NCBI RefSeq assembly: GCF_003364335.1
Contig: NZ_NXLX01000004.1
Location: 1 to 64,000, forward strand
DNA length: 64,000 nucleotides
Source of the DNA: Helicobacter anseris
GTDB lineage: Bacteria; Campylobacterota; Campylobacteria; Campylobacterales; Helicobacteraceae
Reading direction: 5' to 3'
Part shown: piece by piece, positions 45,183 to 54,293 of the stretch
How the letters are laid out: each line of letters starts with the position of its first letter
Position numbering within the stretch: the stretch's first letter is position 1
Notes under the pieces: generated by a model
What the model saw: only the letters and a program-made list of their open reading frames with translations
What the model was told of the DNA's origin: nothing
The model's database searches: none
Program-made: the position numbers and the translations under genes

Positions 45183-46394
45183 ATGAAAAAGAAAATTTTT
45201 GGTTCGCTTGTTTTATCTGGATTGATGGCAACTAGTGCTTATGCTGTTGATGTTAATTTCTTTGGTCATATCGGTGGTGCGTATAATCAAGGGTTAAGTG
45301 GTGGCAATAAGTCTGGAGTTGATAATGATAAAGCTTCTTATGGAGGTGTCACAGGTCATCTAGGTGTGGATTTTGGTTTTAATACATTGCATCTTGGTGT
45401 TGGTGCATACGGTTCTTTTCCAATCTATGGGACTAAAATCTTTAATGAGGGCTATTATGAAAATCAAGCAGATGTAGCTTATTCTAAAAAGTATGCAGAT
45501 CTTTCGGATTTATATATTAAGTATGATGGTGGAGATCTAACAATAGCTGTTGGAAGATTTAATAATGAGTTTTTAGATTCTCCATGGATTAATGCTTATA
45601 TGCAGGGTGTTGCTGCTAAGTGGAAAATAAGATCATTTGGTGCTTGGGCTACTTGGATGAATGATTACACTACTTATGGTTATGCTTTTAATCGCATTGC
45701 TTCGGAATTGATGAGCTATCACCGCTTTCCATCGAGTTTTAATGGTTTTGGCATAGGAAATGAAGTATTTGCTGGAGGATTGAATTTTGATTTTAAATTT
45801 TTAAAGTTTGATCCCTATGTTAATTACTTTTTCAACAAGGGAAGTGTAGATGATAGTATTCAAGCTGGAGCAAGGCTTGCGTTAGTATTTGGTGATAATG
45901 GGCCTGTGCAATCAACAACAAGTATTGACTTTATGTGGGAGAATACTTTTGGCATCAGTAACGACGATACAATGCTTTTACTAACTGATGAAGAATTGCT
46001 ATTTGGTGGAGTATTTAAACTTGGTGGAGGTTTTTTAGCAACTACTGGTGGAAATGGTATTGTTACTATAAATAATCCAACTAGATTTTATGGTGCAAAA
46101 TTTTTAACTCCAAATTACAATTATGGAAGTTCAGGTTACTTTTTTGCAAAAAATAATACTTGGTATGTATTTACAGGTGTTAAAAGCCAATATTTTGATT
46201 TAGATGTATTGTATGCGAATGGTGATTATAATGAGTTTTCAGCAATCGCATCTTTTACTGTATTTGATAAACAAGTTAAGGGTAGTCTCAATGGTATTGC
46301 TTTGAAAGTTGGTGGTGGATATGTTAATAATGGATTTAAATCCAATGCTTTCCAACATAGCAACGTGGTAGGTTTTGCTAAACTTTCTTTCTAA
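45183..46394 (+). CDS. Outer-membrane protein (Hof-like)
   Basis: 403 residues. Signal peptide MKKKIFGSLVLSGLMATSAYA, cleaved before VDVNFFGH. The beta-barrel repeats aromatic-belt patterns (YADLSDLYIKYDGGDLTIAVGRFNNEF) that align with AHYKNSRLEFALGRFNTNF in the 43861 product. It ends NVVGFAKLSF, a good beta-signal. Preceded by AGGAG and followed by a terminator. Probably a porin or adhesin; the ligand is unknown. Confidence 0.85.
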   Translation: MKKKIFGSLVLSGLMATSAYAVDVNFFGHIGGAYNQGLSGGNKSGVDNDKASYGGVTGHLGVDFGFNTLHLGVGAYGSFPIYGTKIFNEGYYENQADVAYSKKYADLSDLYIKYDGGDLTIAVGRFNNEFLDSPWINAYMQGVAAKWKIRSFGAWATWMNDYTTYGYAFNRIASELMSYHRFPSSFNGFGIGNEVFAGGLNFDFKFLKFDPYVNYFFNKGSVDDSIQAGARLALVFGDNGPVQSTTSIDFMWENTFGISNDDTMLLLTDEELLFGGVFKLGGGFLATTGGNGIVTINNPTRFYGAKFLTPNYNYGSSGYFFAKNNTWYVFTGVKSQYFDLDVLYANGDYNEFSAIASFTVFDKQVKGSLNGIALKVGGGYVNNGFKSNAFQHSNVVGFAKLSF

Positions 46395-46399
46395 AAAAT

Positions 46400-46427
46400 A
46401 AAGAGAAGGATTATTTGCCTTCTCTTT
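46400..46427. terminator. Bidirectional terminator between OMP gene and ispG
   Basis: The 10-bp stem AAAGAGAAGG/CCTTCTCTTT with loop ATTATTTG has T-rich ends on both strands. It overlaps the last codons of ispG and starts 6 bp after the OMP stop. Confidence 0.85.
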
Positions 46428-47478
46428 TTGTTGCCATTTCTTCGACTTCCTTGATAAAAGCTTCTAATAGTTGTTCTTCTGGTAATTTATAAAGTATTTT
46501 TCCTTCTTTTATGATTAAACCACTTTTGTTTCCAAAAGCTATTGCTATATCTGCATGTTTTGCCTCACCAAGTGCATTAACAGCACAACCCATTACACTA
46601 ACTTGAAGAGGGGTTTTGATATGAGATATTCTTTTTTCCACCTCTTTGACCATTGTTACAAGATCTGCTTCAAGTCTTCCGCAGGTTGGGCAAGAAATAA
46701 GCGTAATACCAGATTTTTGTCTTCCGCTATATTGCAAAATGGCTTTAGCAACTCTGATTTCTTCTTCTAGTTCTCCTGTAATAGAAACCCTCATAGTATC
46801 TCCTATTCCATCAAGCAAGAGATTCCCTAATGCCATTGCACTTTTAATACTTGAATGAAATAGCGTTCCAGCTTCTGTAACCCCTAAGTGAAAAGGATAA
46901 TCTACCAAAGGTCTTAGCATCTTATATGCTTCAATGGTGCGTTGAACATCACTAGCTTTTAGTGATACTTTAAGATCATAAAAACCAAAATCTTCTAAAA
47001 GTTTAATGTTGTATAAAGCCGATTCCACCATTCCCTTTGGAGTGGCTCCATATTTATTCTCAAATTCTTTTTCTAAACTTCCACCATTTACACCTATCCT
47101 AATAGGAATGTTTCTATCCTTGCACGCGTTAGCAACTGCTTTAATTCTATCTTTATTCCCAATATTACCAGGATTGATTCTGATAGCATCTACACTTTCA
47201 GCAGCTATAAGTGCAAGTTTGTAGCGAAAATGAATATCAGCAATGATTGGTAATGGGGAATGTTTTTTTAACTCTGCAAGTGCCTTGGCATCTTGCTCAT
47301 CACTCACAGCTACGCGTACAAGGTCTGCGCCAGCAAAATATAAGCGATTGATTTGCTCTAATGTAGCTTGTATGTCTTTTGTTTTGCTAAAAGTCATGCT
47401 TTGTATGCTAATTGGAGAATCTCCTCCTATTTTTATATTACCAATTTGAATAGTTTTAGTTTTATATCTTGCTTTCAT
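46411..47478 (-). CDS. ispG: 4-hydroxy-3-methylbut-2-enyl diphosphate synthase
   Basis: 355 residues from ATG 47478 ([19 protein letters not shown]), with AGGAA 8 nt upstream; ten codons further are open. It is the [4Fe-4S] enzyme of the MEP isoprenoid pathway. Cluster ligands lie in LISCPTCGR and [27 protein letters not shown] and [13 protein letters not shown] are conserved TIM-barrel motifs. Equivalent to HP0625. Confidence 0.96.
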   Translation of the reverse strand: MKARYKTKTIQIGNIKIGGDSPISIQSMTFSKTKDIQATLEQINRLYFAGADLVRVAVSDEQDAKALAELKKHSPLPIIADIHFRYKLALIAAESVDAIRINPGNIGNKDRIKAVANACKDRNIPIRIGVNGGSLEKEFENKYGATPKGMVESALYNIKLLEDFGFYDLKVSLKASDVQRTIEAYKMLRPLVDYPFHLGVTEAGTLFHSSIKSAMALGNLLLDGIGDTMRVSITGELEEEIRVAKAILQYSGRQKSGITLISCPTCGRLEADLVTMVKEVEKRISHIKTPLQVSVMGCAVNALGEAKHADIAIAFGNKSGLIIKEGKILYKLPEEQLLEAFIKEVEEMATKREGK

Positions 47479-47537
47479 TTTTAAATTCCTGCATTTTAGT
47501 GTAAGCATAATTCTAATATATTTTTATTATTAGAGAG

Positions 47538-47543
47538 TATAAT
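47538..47543 (+). promoter_or_regulatory. -10 box TATAAT at the head of the 47.6-60.1 kb gene train
   Basis: GAGTATAATAG lies 27 bp before the ATG at 47570; the ribosome site GAGGAAAAAGT follows. The divergent ispG start is 60 bp away. Confidence 0.55.
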
Positions 47544-47569
47544 AGAAGAACCTTGAATGAGGAAAAAGT

Positions 47570-49702
47570 ATGGAAGATATGGTTTTTAAAATCTACAAAA
47601 GCCTAAAATTTTTAAACCCAATACTAAGCGCAGATATAGATGATAATAGATTGATATTGAGTGATAATGCCTATGGTATTTTTTGTTATTGTATTAACGA
47701 TGAGAAACTTATTTTTGGAAAAAGAGTTCTTAAGAATAGTTTAATTCATCACATTTATTCAAAGGCAGTTTGCATATCAGATAAAAAAGTTTTATTATCA
47801 GAAGTCAATGGCTTTCATCTTGGAATCTATGAGATTGTTGATGATAAAGTGGCAATGAGTGAGCGTATTAAATGGCACAAGGCCAATATTAGCTGTGTAG
47901 CATTCTCTCCAGATTCTAGTCTTTTTGCCACTGGGGGAGAGGATGGTAGAGTTTTTATTCATACAACTAAAGATAGGAAATTGTATGCTTTATGTCCCAT
48001 TCAACCAGATTATATTGCGTGTATGTGTTTTGATGCGACAAATTCTTTTTTAGTTTTAAGCGTTTATAATCATAAAATTTTGATTTATGATTTGAAAGCT
48101 TGTGAGTTTATATGGGATGTGCAAACCCCAAGTGTGTGTATAGATATGCATTTTTTTGAGAAAAATAAGAAACTCTTTTATATTTGTAAAGATGGAGAAA
48201 GTGGAATTATAGATTTTATATCCAAGGAAAACCATATTAAAAAAACTTATGGTGCTTGGTTAAATTGTTGTGTAATTTCAAATCATAAAAATTATGCTTA
48301 TATTGTTGGCAGGGATAATATTTTTAGAATCCATTGTCTTAGAGACAATGAAAATCTCTTTGAACTTCAATTGCCTGATAGCGGGGTGAGTTTTATTGGT
48401 GTTTTTGGACATTATATTTGCGTTTGCTTTATTAGTGGGAAAGTGATTTTCATTGATGAGGATCATGGAAAGCAGGAGATGTATAAATTTTTGCACAATA
48501 AAAATTTTGAGGAAGCAAAAATATTTGCAGAGGAAAATAATATTTTTTTAAAACTTGATGAAAGATATATTAGCGTAAGAAGTGAGAATTGGAGAGAGGT
48601 TTTAGAGGATAGTATTAAGTTATTTGCTAATAATCAAATTGAAAATGCATTGCATATCACACAACCTTATTTAGAGGATTCAAAAATCAATAGAGAATTT
48701 AAAAGGTATTTGAATCAAAAACAAATATTGTTGGATTTTTTGGGAGCAATTGAAAATAAATTGTATTGCAAGGCTTATCAAATTGCAGAAAGGCAAAAAG
48801 GTTTGAAGGATTTAAGGGTTTTTGATGAGCTTGAAAATTATTTTGAGAAAATTCTTGAGGCATCAAAAAAGATGTTAGAGCAAGATTATGGGAATCAGAT
48901 TCTAAGGGTAAAGAAAATATTAGAACCTTTTATGCTAATTCCACAGAAAAAAGAAAGAATTGAAATACTGTTTAATCATTTTGATCGGTATATGGATATG
49001 GTTAATTGCTTAAAAAATCATTCTTATAAAAAAGCCTATGAGGTTGCAAAAAAATATCCTTATCTGCAAGCAACAAGAGCATATGCAAAGATTTTTAATC
49101 GCTATAAAGAAATATTAGTTTCTTTGCAAAATCAAGTTTTGCAAGAAATAGATAAGAATGCTATGGTAGAGCAATTGATGATTTTAGAGGAAGTAGATCT
49201 TTTTGCTTTAGAAGTAAAGATGCTTAAGGATTTCTTTGATGCCCAACAAGCAATGCAAAAAGCCTTTGAATGTAAAAACTACATTGAGTGTTATCAGATT
49301 TTGCAAGATCACCCACAGCTGCTCACTTGTAAATGTTATCTTGAAATTGAAAGTAGTTTTTTAGTCCTTTTTAAAAAAGCAACAGACTATGCTCAATGTG
49401 GTAAAACATCAGAGGTTTATGAAATATTAAAAGATTTTTTTGTTTTAGGGAAATGGAAAAATAGACTTGATATTATTTTTCAAATTGCCTATTTTTATGA
49501 AATAAAAAATGCAACTATGGATAGTAATATTGATTGGAAAAAGACTTTGCAGAATTATATTAGTTATTTTGATGAGAGTAATGAATTCAAAGAATTGTGT
49601 ATGCAAAAAAATCTTGATAAAATTTTAGAAGATATTGTTGATATAAAAAAACAAGCAATTGAATACAAAAAAACCATTATAGAGAGGCTTGAAAATGCAT
49701 GA
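47570..49702 (+). CDS. WD40-like beta-propeller plus alpha-solenoid protein, function unknown
   Basis: 710 residues, no signal peptide. Residues 1-300 form propeller-like beta repeats; the clearest WD40 unit is WHKANISCVAFSPDSSLFATGGEDGRVFIH (102-131). Residues about 305-640 are helical with a repeated unit of about 85 residues: NKNFEEAKIFAEENN (310), NKLYCKAYQIAERQK (396), NHSYKKAYEVAKKYP (483) and CKNYIECYQILQDHP (568). Each is followed by an aromatic helix with YFEKIL/RYKEIL-type spacing. It overlaps hypA by 8 nt. This looks like a cytoplasmic scaffold; no enzyme motif is seen. Confidence 0.82.
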   Translation: MEDMVFKIYKSLKFLNPILSADIDDNRLILSDNAYGIFCYCINDEKLIFGKRVLKNSLIHHIYSKAVCISDKKVLLSEVNGFHLGIYEIVDDKVAMSERIKWHKANISCVAFSPDSSLFATGGEDGRVFIHTTKDRKLYALCPIQPDYIACMCFDATNSFLVLSVYNHKILIYDLKACEFIWDVQTPSVCIDMHFFEKNKKLFYICKDGESGIIDFISKENHIKKTYGAWLNCCVISNHKNYAYIVGRDNIFRIHCLRDNENLFELQLPDSGVSFIGVFGHYICVCFISGKVIFIDEDHGKQEMYKFLHNKNFEEAKIFAEENNIFLKLDERYISVRSENWREVLEDSIKLFANNQIENALHITQPYLEDSKINREFKRYLNQKQILLDFLGAIENKLYCKAYQIAERQKGLKDLRVFDELENYFEKILEASKKMLEQDYGNQILRVKKILEPFMLIPQKKERIEILFNHFDRYMDMVNCLKNHSYKKAYEVAKKYPYLQATRAYAKIFNRYKEILVSLQNQVLQEIDKNAMVEQLMILEEVDLFALEVKMLKDFFDAQQAMQKAFECKNYIECYQILQDHPQLLTCKCYLEIESSFLVLFKKATDYAQCGKTSEVYEILKDFFVLGKWKNRLDIIFQIAYFYEIKNATMDSNIDWKKTLQNYISYFDESNEFKELCMQKNLDKILEDIVDIKKQAIEYKKTIIERLENA

Positions 49703-50057
49703 GTATTCTGTAGTTGCTTCTTTGATTGATTTGTGTGAAGAAAATGCCAAGAAGCACAATGCAAAGGAAGTGCAAAAGGTTGTTGTGGCTATAGGAGAGC
49801 GTAGCGGAATGGATAAGAGTTTATTTATCAGTGCATTTGAAACTTTTCGTGAGGAAAGTATTTTTTGTAAAAATAGCATCTTAGAGATTTTAGATGAGAA
49901 GGTTGAGTTAGAGTGCAAGGATTGTGGTGTTGTTTTTTATCCTAAAGAGCTTTTATATGGTGAATGTATAAAGTGCGGTAGTAGTCGTTTAGAAATTATA
50001 AAGGGTAAAGAAATGCATCTAATGAGTTTAGAATTATTGCAGGAAGAGGATTTATGA
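49695..50057 (+). CDS. hypA: Hydrogenase/urease nickel incorporation protein HypA
   Basis: 120 residues. The start is ATG 49695, since HypA must begin MHE, where Met1-His2-Glu3 bind nickel; an upstream TTG is ignored. Structural zinc CxxC pairs are CKDC and CIKC. It delivers nickel to [NiFe]-hydrogenase and, in Helicobacter, to urease. No hydrogenase or urease genes are in the window. It overlaps both neighbours (8 and 4 nt). Order HP0869-HP0868-HP0867 is kept. Confidence 0.95.
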   Translation: MHEYSVVASLIDLCEENAKKHNAKEVQKVVVAIGERSGMDKSLFISAFETFREESIFCKNSILEILDEKVELECKDCGVVFYPKELLYGECIKCGSSRLEIIKGKEMHLMSLELLQEEDL

Positions 50058-50635
50058 AAAATTTTGATTTATTTTTTCAAAAACTTATAGATATTAAAGA
50101 AACTTGGGAGATTTATAAGATTTTTGAAAATGAGCGTGAAAGATTTGTTCAAGAAAGAGAGGAATATCAAATTGAAATACAAAAAGATCAGGAAAAATTA
50201 CGCCAATATAGAAATGAAATTATAGAGCTAAAAAATGAGATACAAAGTTTAAAAAAACAAAAAGAAGTTTATGAAAAATCTCTTGAGCTCTTGCAAGAAA
50301 AAAAAATTAAACAAAGAATCAAAAATGATATCAATAAATTATCACAAGAAAAAAAACAATTAAAGGAGAAAAAACAAGAAGTATTGCCTGATGCGCTTTT
50401 AGATGTTGAGGTATTTTTAGATAATGGAGAGATTAAAAAATTAAAAACAGCACGCAGAATTTATGATGAAAGTTTATTTGCTATGTATCGTATTGCATTA
50501 AAGGAGGGAAGAGAGTTTAGAAACAAAATTGCTGAGTTGGAGCTAGAAAATTCGCAGTTAAAAATTGAATTAAGAGACTTTCATACAGAAATTGTTTTAA
50601 AAGAGAGGATGAGTAAAGATGAAAATCTTGGTTAG
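50054..50635 (+). CDS. Coiled-coil protein (HP0868-like), function unknown
   Basis: 193 residues, highly charged. Residues about 28-120 are a long coiled coil (NERERFVQEREEYQIEIQ, IELKNEIQSLKKQKEVYEKS). A short conserved-looking segment follows, DVEVFLDNGEIKKLKTARRIYDE, then another helix. It overlaps hypA by 4 nt and lpxB by 17 nt. A9 tract at about 50298-50306. Confidence 0.75.
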   Translation: MKNFDLFFQKLIDIKETWEIYKIFENERERFVQEREEYQIEIQKDQEKLRQYRNEIIELKNEIQSLKKQKEVYEKSLELLQEKKIKQRIKNDINKLSQEKKQLKEKKQEVLPDALLDVEVFLDNGEIKKLKTARRIYDESLFAMYRIALKEGREFRNKIAELELENSQLKIELRDFHTEIVLKERMSKDENLG

Positions 50636-51683
50636 TGCCTTAGAATCTAGCTCAAATGAACATTTAAAATTTTTATTAAAGGAATTTGCTCAAGATGAAA
50701 TTGAGCTTTTTGGTATTTTTGATACAAGTTTAGGGAATCCATTATATAGTCCAAAAGATTTTTCTGTTATGGGATTTGTTGATATTTTTAAGAAGATTCC
50801 TTTTTTTTTAAAGGTGCAAAAACAAATGCTTGAATTGGCAAAAGATGTGGATAAGATATTACTTTTAGATTCTTCTTCTTTTCATATCCCCTTAGCAAAA
50901 AAAATTAAAAAAAAATATCCAGATAAACAGATTATTTATTACATTCTCCCTCAAGTTTGGGCTTGGAAACCATGGCGTGCAAAAGTTGTTGAAAAATTTT
51001 GTGATAGACTTGGTGCAATCTTGCCATTTGAAGTTGAGTTTTATCAAAAAAAGGCAAAGTATGTAGGACACCCTTTGCTAGATTCTATAAGAAATTTTAA
51101 AGAGACTATAGGTGGAGAAGGGATAGTTTTTATGCCTGGAAGTAGATTGAGTGAGATTAGAACAACTTTTCCTATTTTTTCTCAGCTTGCAAGGATGTAT
51201 TTTAGTGATAAGAAAAAAATTTTAGTAGTCCCAAAGATTTATATGCATATGGATTTAATAGAGCTTTATGGTGATGCAATTAGGGAATTTGAAATTAGCT
51301 ATGATGCAAATACAAGCTTGCTAAATGCAGAATTTGCATTTATATGTAGTGGTACAGCTACATTAGAATCTGCTCTAATAGGCACCCCATTTGTTTTGGC
51401 ATATAAGACAAAATGGATAGATTATTTTATTTATAAAAGCTTAATTAAATTGAAATATATTGGTTTGGCAAATATATTTTTTAATGCTATCTGCAAAGAG
51501 AAAGCTGGTCTTGGAAAGAGTTGGATGCATTTTGAGCTTATACAAAAAGATTTTAATGTAGAGCAACTTTTTTTGGCTTATCAAAATACAAACCGTAATG
51601 ATTTTTTTGCAAAAAGTAAGAAGATTAGAGAGTATTTAAAATTTGGCAGTGCAAAAACAATTGCTCAATGGATTAGGGATTGA
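50619..51683 (+). CDS. lpxB: Lipid-A-disaccharide synthase
   Basis: A 354-residue GT-B glycosyltransferase (GT19). It joins UDP-2,3-diacylglucosamine and lipid X to make the lipid A disaccharide. Marks: LVSALESSSNEHL at the N terminus, YYILPQVWAWKPWRAK, YVGHPLLDSI, FMPGSRLSEIR and the donor site FICSGTATLESALIGTPFVLAYK. Confidence 0.95.
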   Translation: MKILVSALESSSNEHLKFLLKEFAQDEIELFGIFDTSLGNPLYSPKDFSVMGFVDIFKKIPFFLKVQKQMLELAKDVDKILLLDSSSFHIPLAKKIKKKYPDKQIIYYILPQVWAWKPWRAKVVEKFCDRLGAILPFEVEFYQKKAKYVGHPLLDSIRNFKETIGGEGIVFMPGSRLSEIRTTFPIFSQLARMYFSDKKKILVVPKIYMHMDLIELYGDAIREFEISYDANTSLLNAEFAFICSGTATLESALIGTPFVLAYKTKWIDYFIYKSLIKLKYIGLANIFFNAICKEKAGLGKSWMHFELIQKDFNVEQLFLAYQNTNRNDFFAKSKKIREYLKFGSAKTIAQWIRD

Positions 51684-51732
51684 TTTTATTAAATTGCTTT
51701 TTGTATTATATGTTTTTGATTAAGGAGAAGAA

Positions 51733-52218
51733 ATGGCAAAAGAACCTATCACTCAATATGGTTATGAAAAACTTTGTGCTGAACTTAAAGATTTAAAAGA
51801 AAATCAGCGTCCAAATATTGTAAAAGAAATAGATATCGCAAGGGGTCATGGGGATTTAAAGGAGAATGCAGAATATCATGCTGCTAAGGAAAAACAACTT
51901 TTTATTGAAGCAAGAATCAATGACCTGTCTTCATTGTTGGCAAATGCACAAATTATTGATCCTTCGGTATTGAATCACGATAAAGTGAGTTTTGGAAGCA
52001 GCGTAAAAATCCTAAATCTTGATAGTGAGAAGACTTTTTCTTATACAATTGTAGGTAGTATAGAAAGTGATCCTTCTAAAGGTTTGATTTCTTTTGGTTC
52101 TCCTATTGCAAAAAGTCTTATTGGAAAGAGTGTTGGTGATGAGGTTAGTATTGTTTTGCCAAATGGAGAGAATGATTTTGAGATTTTAGAAATTTATTAT
52201 AAGCCCATAGAGTTTTGA
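51733..52218 (+). CDS. greA: Transcription elongation factor GreA
   Basis: 161 residues: an N-terminal antiparallel coiled coil (ITQYGYEKLCAELKDLKENQ...GDLKENAEYHAAKEKQ) and a C-terminal FKBP-like domain (ISFGSPIAKSLIGKSVGDEV). The tip acidic residues lie in DLKENAEYHAA. It rescues backtracked RNA polymerase. AGGAG precedes the ATG. Confidence 0.97.
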   Translation: MAKEPITQYGYEKLCAELKDLKENQRPNIVKEIDIARGHGDLKENAEYHAAKEKQLFIEARINDLSSLLANAQIIDPSVLNHDKVSFGSSVKILNLDSEKTFSYTIVGSIESDPSKGLISFGSPIAKSLIGKSVGDEVSIVLPNGENDFEILEIYYKPIEF

Positions 52219-52221
52219 AGC

Positions 52222-52650
52222 ATGAAGGTTAAAATTAAAAAATTACATAAAGATGCAATAGTTCCACAATATCAGACACAAGGGTCGGCTGGATTTGATT
52301 TGCATGCAATTGAAAAATGTGTGCTAAAGGCAGGTAGTATTGCTTTGATAAAAACAGGTCTTGCTATGGAGATTGATAGTGGTTTTGAGTTACAAATAAG
52401 ACCTAGAAGTGGCTTAGCATTGAAGAATCAAATTACAGTTTTAAATTCCCCAGGAACTATTGATAGTGATTATCGTGGAGAGATTATGGTTATTTTGTGT
52501 AATTATTCAAATCAAGACTTTGATATTAAGGAGGGTGATAGAATTGCTCAAGGAGTAATAGCAAAATATGAGAGAGCAGATTTTGAAGTATGTGCACAGC
52601 TTTCTGATACCCAAAGAGGAAGTGGTGGTTTTGGAAGTAGTGGAGTTTAG
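52222..52650 (+). CDS. dut: dUTP diphosphatase
   Basis: 142 residues, trimeric dUTPase. The five motifs are GSAGFDLHA, RPRSGLALKN, NSPGTIDSDYRGE, GDRIAQ and RGSGGFGSSG. It removes dUTP and supplies dUMP. 3 nt after greA. Confidence 0.97.
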   Translation: MKVKIKKLHKDAIVPQYQTQGSAGFDLHAIEKCVLKAGSIALIKTGLAMEIDSGFELQIRPRSGLALKNQITVLNSPGTIDSDYRGEIMVILCNYSNQDFDIKEGDRIAQGVIAKYERADFEVCAQLSDTQRGSGGFGSSGV

Positions 52651-52666
52651 ATAGAAGGATATTAGG

Positions 52667-53260
52667 ATGAATTTGAAGCAAAATTTAGATGTTGTAAAAA
52701 ATGAATTTAAATCTGATGAGAAGATTTTTGAGAGTGCTTTTAGAATCGAGCGTTTTATTAAAAAGTATAAATATTTATTGTTAGGTGTGCTTTTGGTATG
52801 CATAGGAATTTTTATATTTTTTCAAATAGATTCCAAAATACAGGAAAATAGGGCATTGAGAGCTACAGAAGTATTTGATAAACTTTTGATAGAACCTAAT
52901 AATCAAGCTTTGATTGATGTACTAAAGCAAGAATCTCCGCAACTTTATGAAATGTTTAGTTTGTCTCAAGCTATGAAAACATCAGATGAGAAATCTTTGA
53001 AAGATTTAAGTAAATCTAAGAATGATTTAGTAAAAAATTTTGCAAGCTATCAATTAGCTTCTTTGCAAAAAGATGAAGATGCTCTTGGTAGAATCAATAC
53101 AGATGGTTTTGGTGATTTGGCAAAAATGCAACAAGCTTTTTTAAAATTGCAGACAAATGACTACAAAGAGGCAGCTGAGATTTTACAATCCATAGGGCAG
53201 GATTCTGTATTAAAAGAAATGGTAAAACTCTTGTTGCACTATCAATATGGAGCAAAATAA
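52667..53260 (+). CDS. Membrane-anchored YfgM/TPR-like protein
   Basis: 197 residues with a single N-in membrane helix (about 36-53, YLLLGVLLVCIGIFIFF). The extracytoplasmic part is helical with TPR-like pairs (EVFDKLLIEPNNQALIDVL, LKLQTNDYKEAAEILQSIG). Layout and the next gene (BamB-like) recall the E. coli yfgM-bamB pair. By position it matches HP0864. Ancillary chaperone at the secretion or BAM step is an inference. Confidence 0.65.
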   Translation: MNLKQNLDVVKNEFKSDEKIFESAFRIERFIKKYKYLLLGVLLVCIGIFIFFQIDSKIQENRALRATEVFDKLLIEPNNQALIDVLKQESPQLYEMFSLSQAMKTSDEKSLKDLSKSKNDLVKNFASYQLASLQKDEDALGRINTDGFGDLAKMQQAFLKLQTNDYKEAAEILQSIGQDSVLKEMVKLLLHYQYGAK

Positions 53261-53261
53261 T

Positions 53262-54293
53262 ATGCGAATAAACAATCTTTTTTTTATCGGATTGGTTATT
53301 TTTATTTATTTTAGTGGCTGTGCCCAAAGAAAAAATTTTGAACCTAAGCAAGTTGATGGTTCTGTTATCTTTAATCATTTTTTAAAAAGTGAGCTTGAAT
53401 GGACAAGTCGTAGTGGTGCAATGCTAAAAAATGGTGAGGTGATTACGCAAAATGGCAAGACATTATTGCGCTTAAAAAATAAAGCAAAAATTGTTAATGA
53501 AACCAATGAATTTTATATAATTGCCAAGGATTGTCAGCATATTGAAATTATCAATAAAAACACTCAAGAAACAAAAAAATTTGATATTCCTGCTTGTCTA
53601 GTTGCAGCAAATATTAGAGATAATTTTCTAGCTTTTGTATTGAGGGATAATTCTTATGGAATTATTGATATTATGGAAAAAAAGAGTGTATTTAATGACA
53701 AGGGTGCTTCTATCATAGCAGTAAATTCCCTTATCGCAAATCCAGTTTTTTTGGATACAAATGTAGTTTTCCCTATGCTAGATGGACAGCTTGTTGTTAC
53801 TTCATTAAAGGATATGAAAGTTCAAAGAGTTGTGATTGTTAATTCAGATCAGTTTTTTAGTAATGTTATTTTTTTGCAATCCCAAGATTCTAAAATATTA
53901 ACCGCAACACAAAAAAAAGTAATGACTTTAGCAGATGGAAAAACATTCTCGTATGAAGCAAATATCAAAGATGTAAAATTTTATCAAGGGCATTATTATG
54001 TTTTAACTTTGGAGGGAAAGATTGTTGAGTTGGATACTACAATGCGTGTTTTAAATGAAGTAGAGTTACCATTTGCTTTATTGAGTGGCATTGTAATTGC
54101 AGAAGATAAGCTTTTTACAATGGAAAGGCAGGGTTATCTTATCGAACTTGACTTAAAAGATTTTTCTTATAAGACTTATTTCTTGCAAAATATTTTAGGT
54201 AAAGTTTTGGGAAATGGTATTGTTTTTTATGATAATAAAAGAATTTATTATGACAAATATTATTTGGATTTTTCACGAGATTGGAAAAAATGA
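53262..54293 (+). CDS. Lipoprotein with BamB-like beta-propeller
   Basis: 343 residues from ATG 53262, one base after the previous stop; a start five codons earlier is less likely. A lipobox YFSGC (Cys about residue 20) marks it as a lipoprotein. The body is a series of beta-propeller blades (LRLKNKAKIVNETNEFYII, YYVLTLEGKIVELDTTMRVL, GYLIELDLKDFSYKTYFL). BamB is the closest architecture I know. It could be the BAM lipoprotein paired with BamA, but sequence similarity is low. Place matches HP0863. Confidence 0.65.
   Translation: MRINNLFFIGLVIFIYFSGCAQRKNFEPKQVDGSVIFNHFLKSELEWTSRSGAMLKNGEVITQNGKTLLRLKNKAKIVNETNEFYIIAKDCQHIEIINKNTQETKKFDIPACLVAANIRDNFLAFVLRDNSYGIIDIMEKKSVFNDKGASIIAVNSLIANPVFLDTNVVFPMLDGQLVVTSLKDMKVQRVVIVNSDQFFSNVIFLQSQDSKILTATQKKVMTLADGKTFSYEANIKDVKFYQGHYYVLTLEGKIVELDTTMRVLNEVELPFALLSGIVIAEDKLFTMERQGYLIELDLKDFSYKTYFLQNILGKVLGNGIVFYDNKRIYYDKYYLDFSRDWKK

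Noticed and set aside
50298-50306. A9 run in the coiled-coil gene as a frameshift site
   Set aside because: Lysine-rich coiled-coil coding in an AT-rich genome gives this by chance; other frames close quickly.
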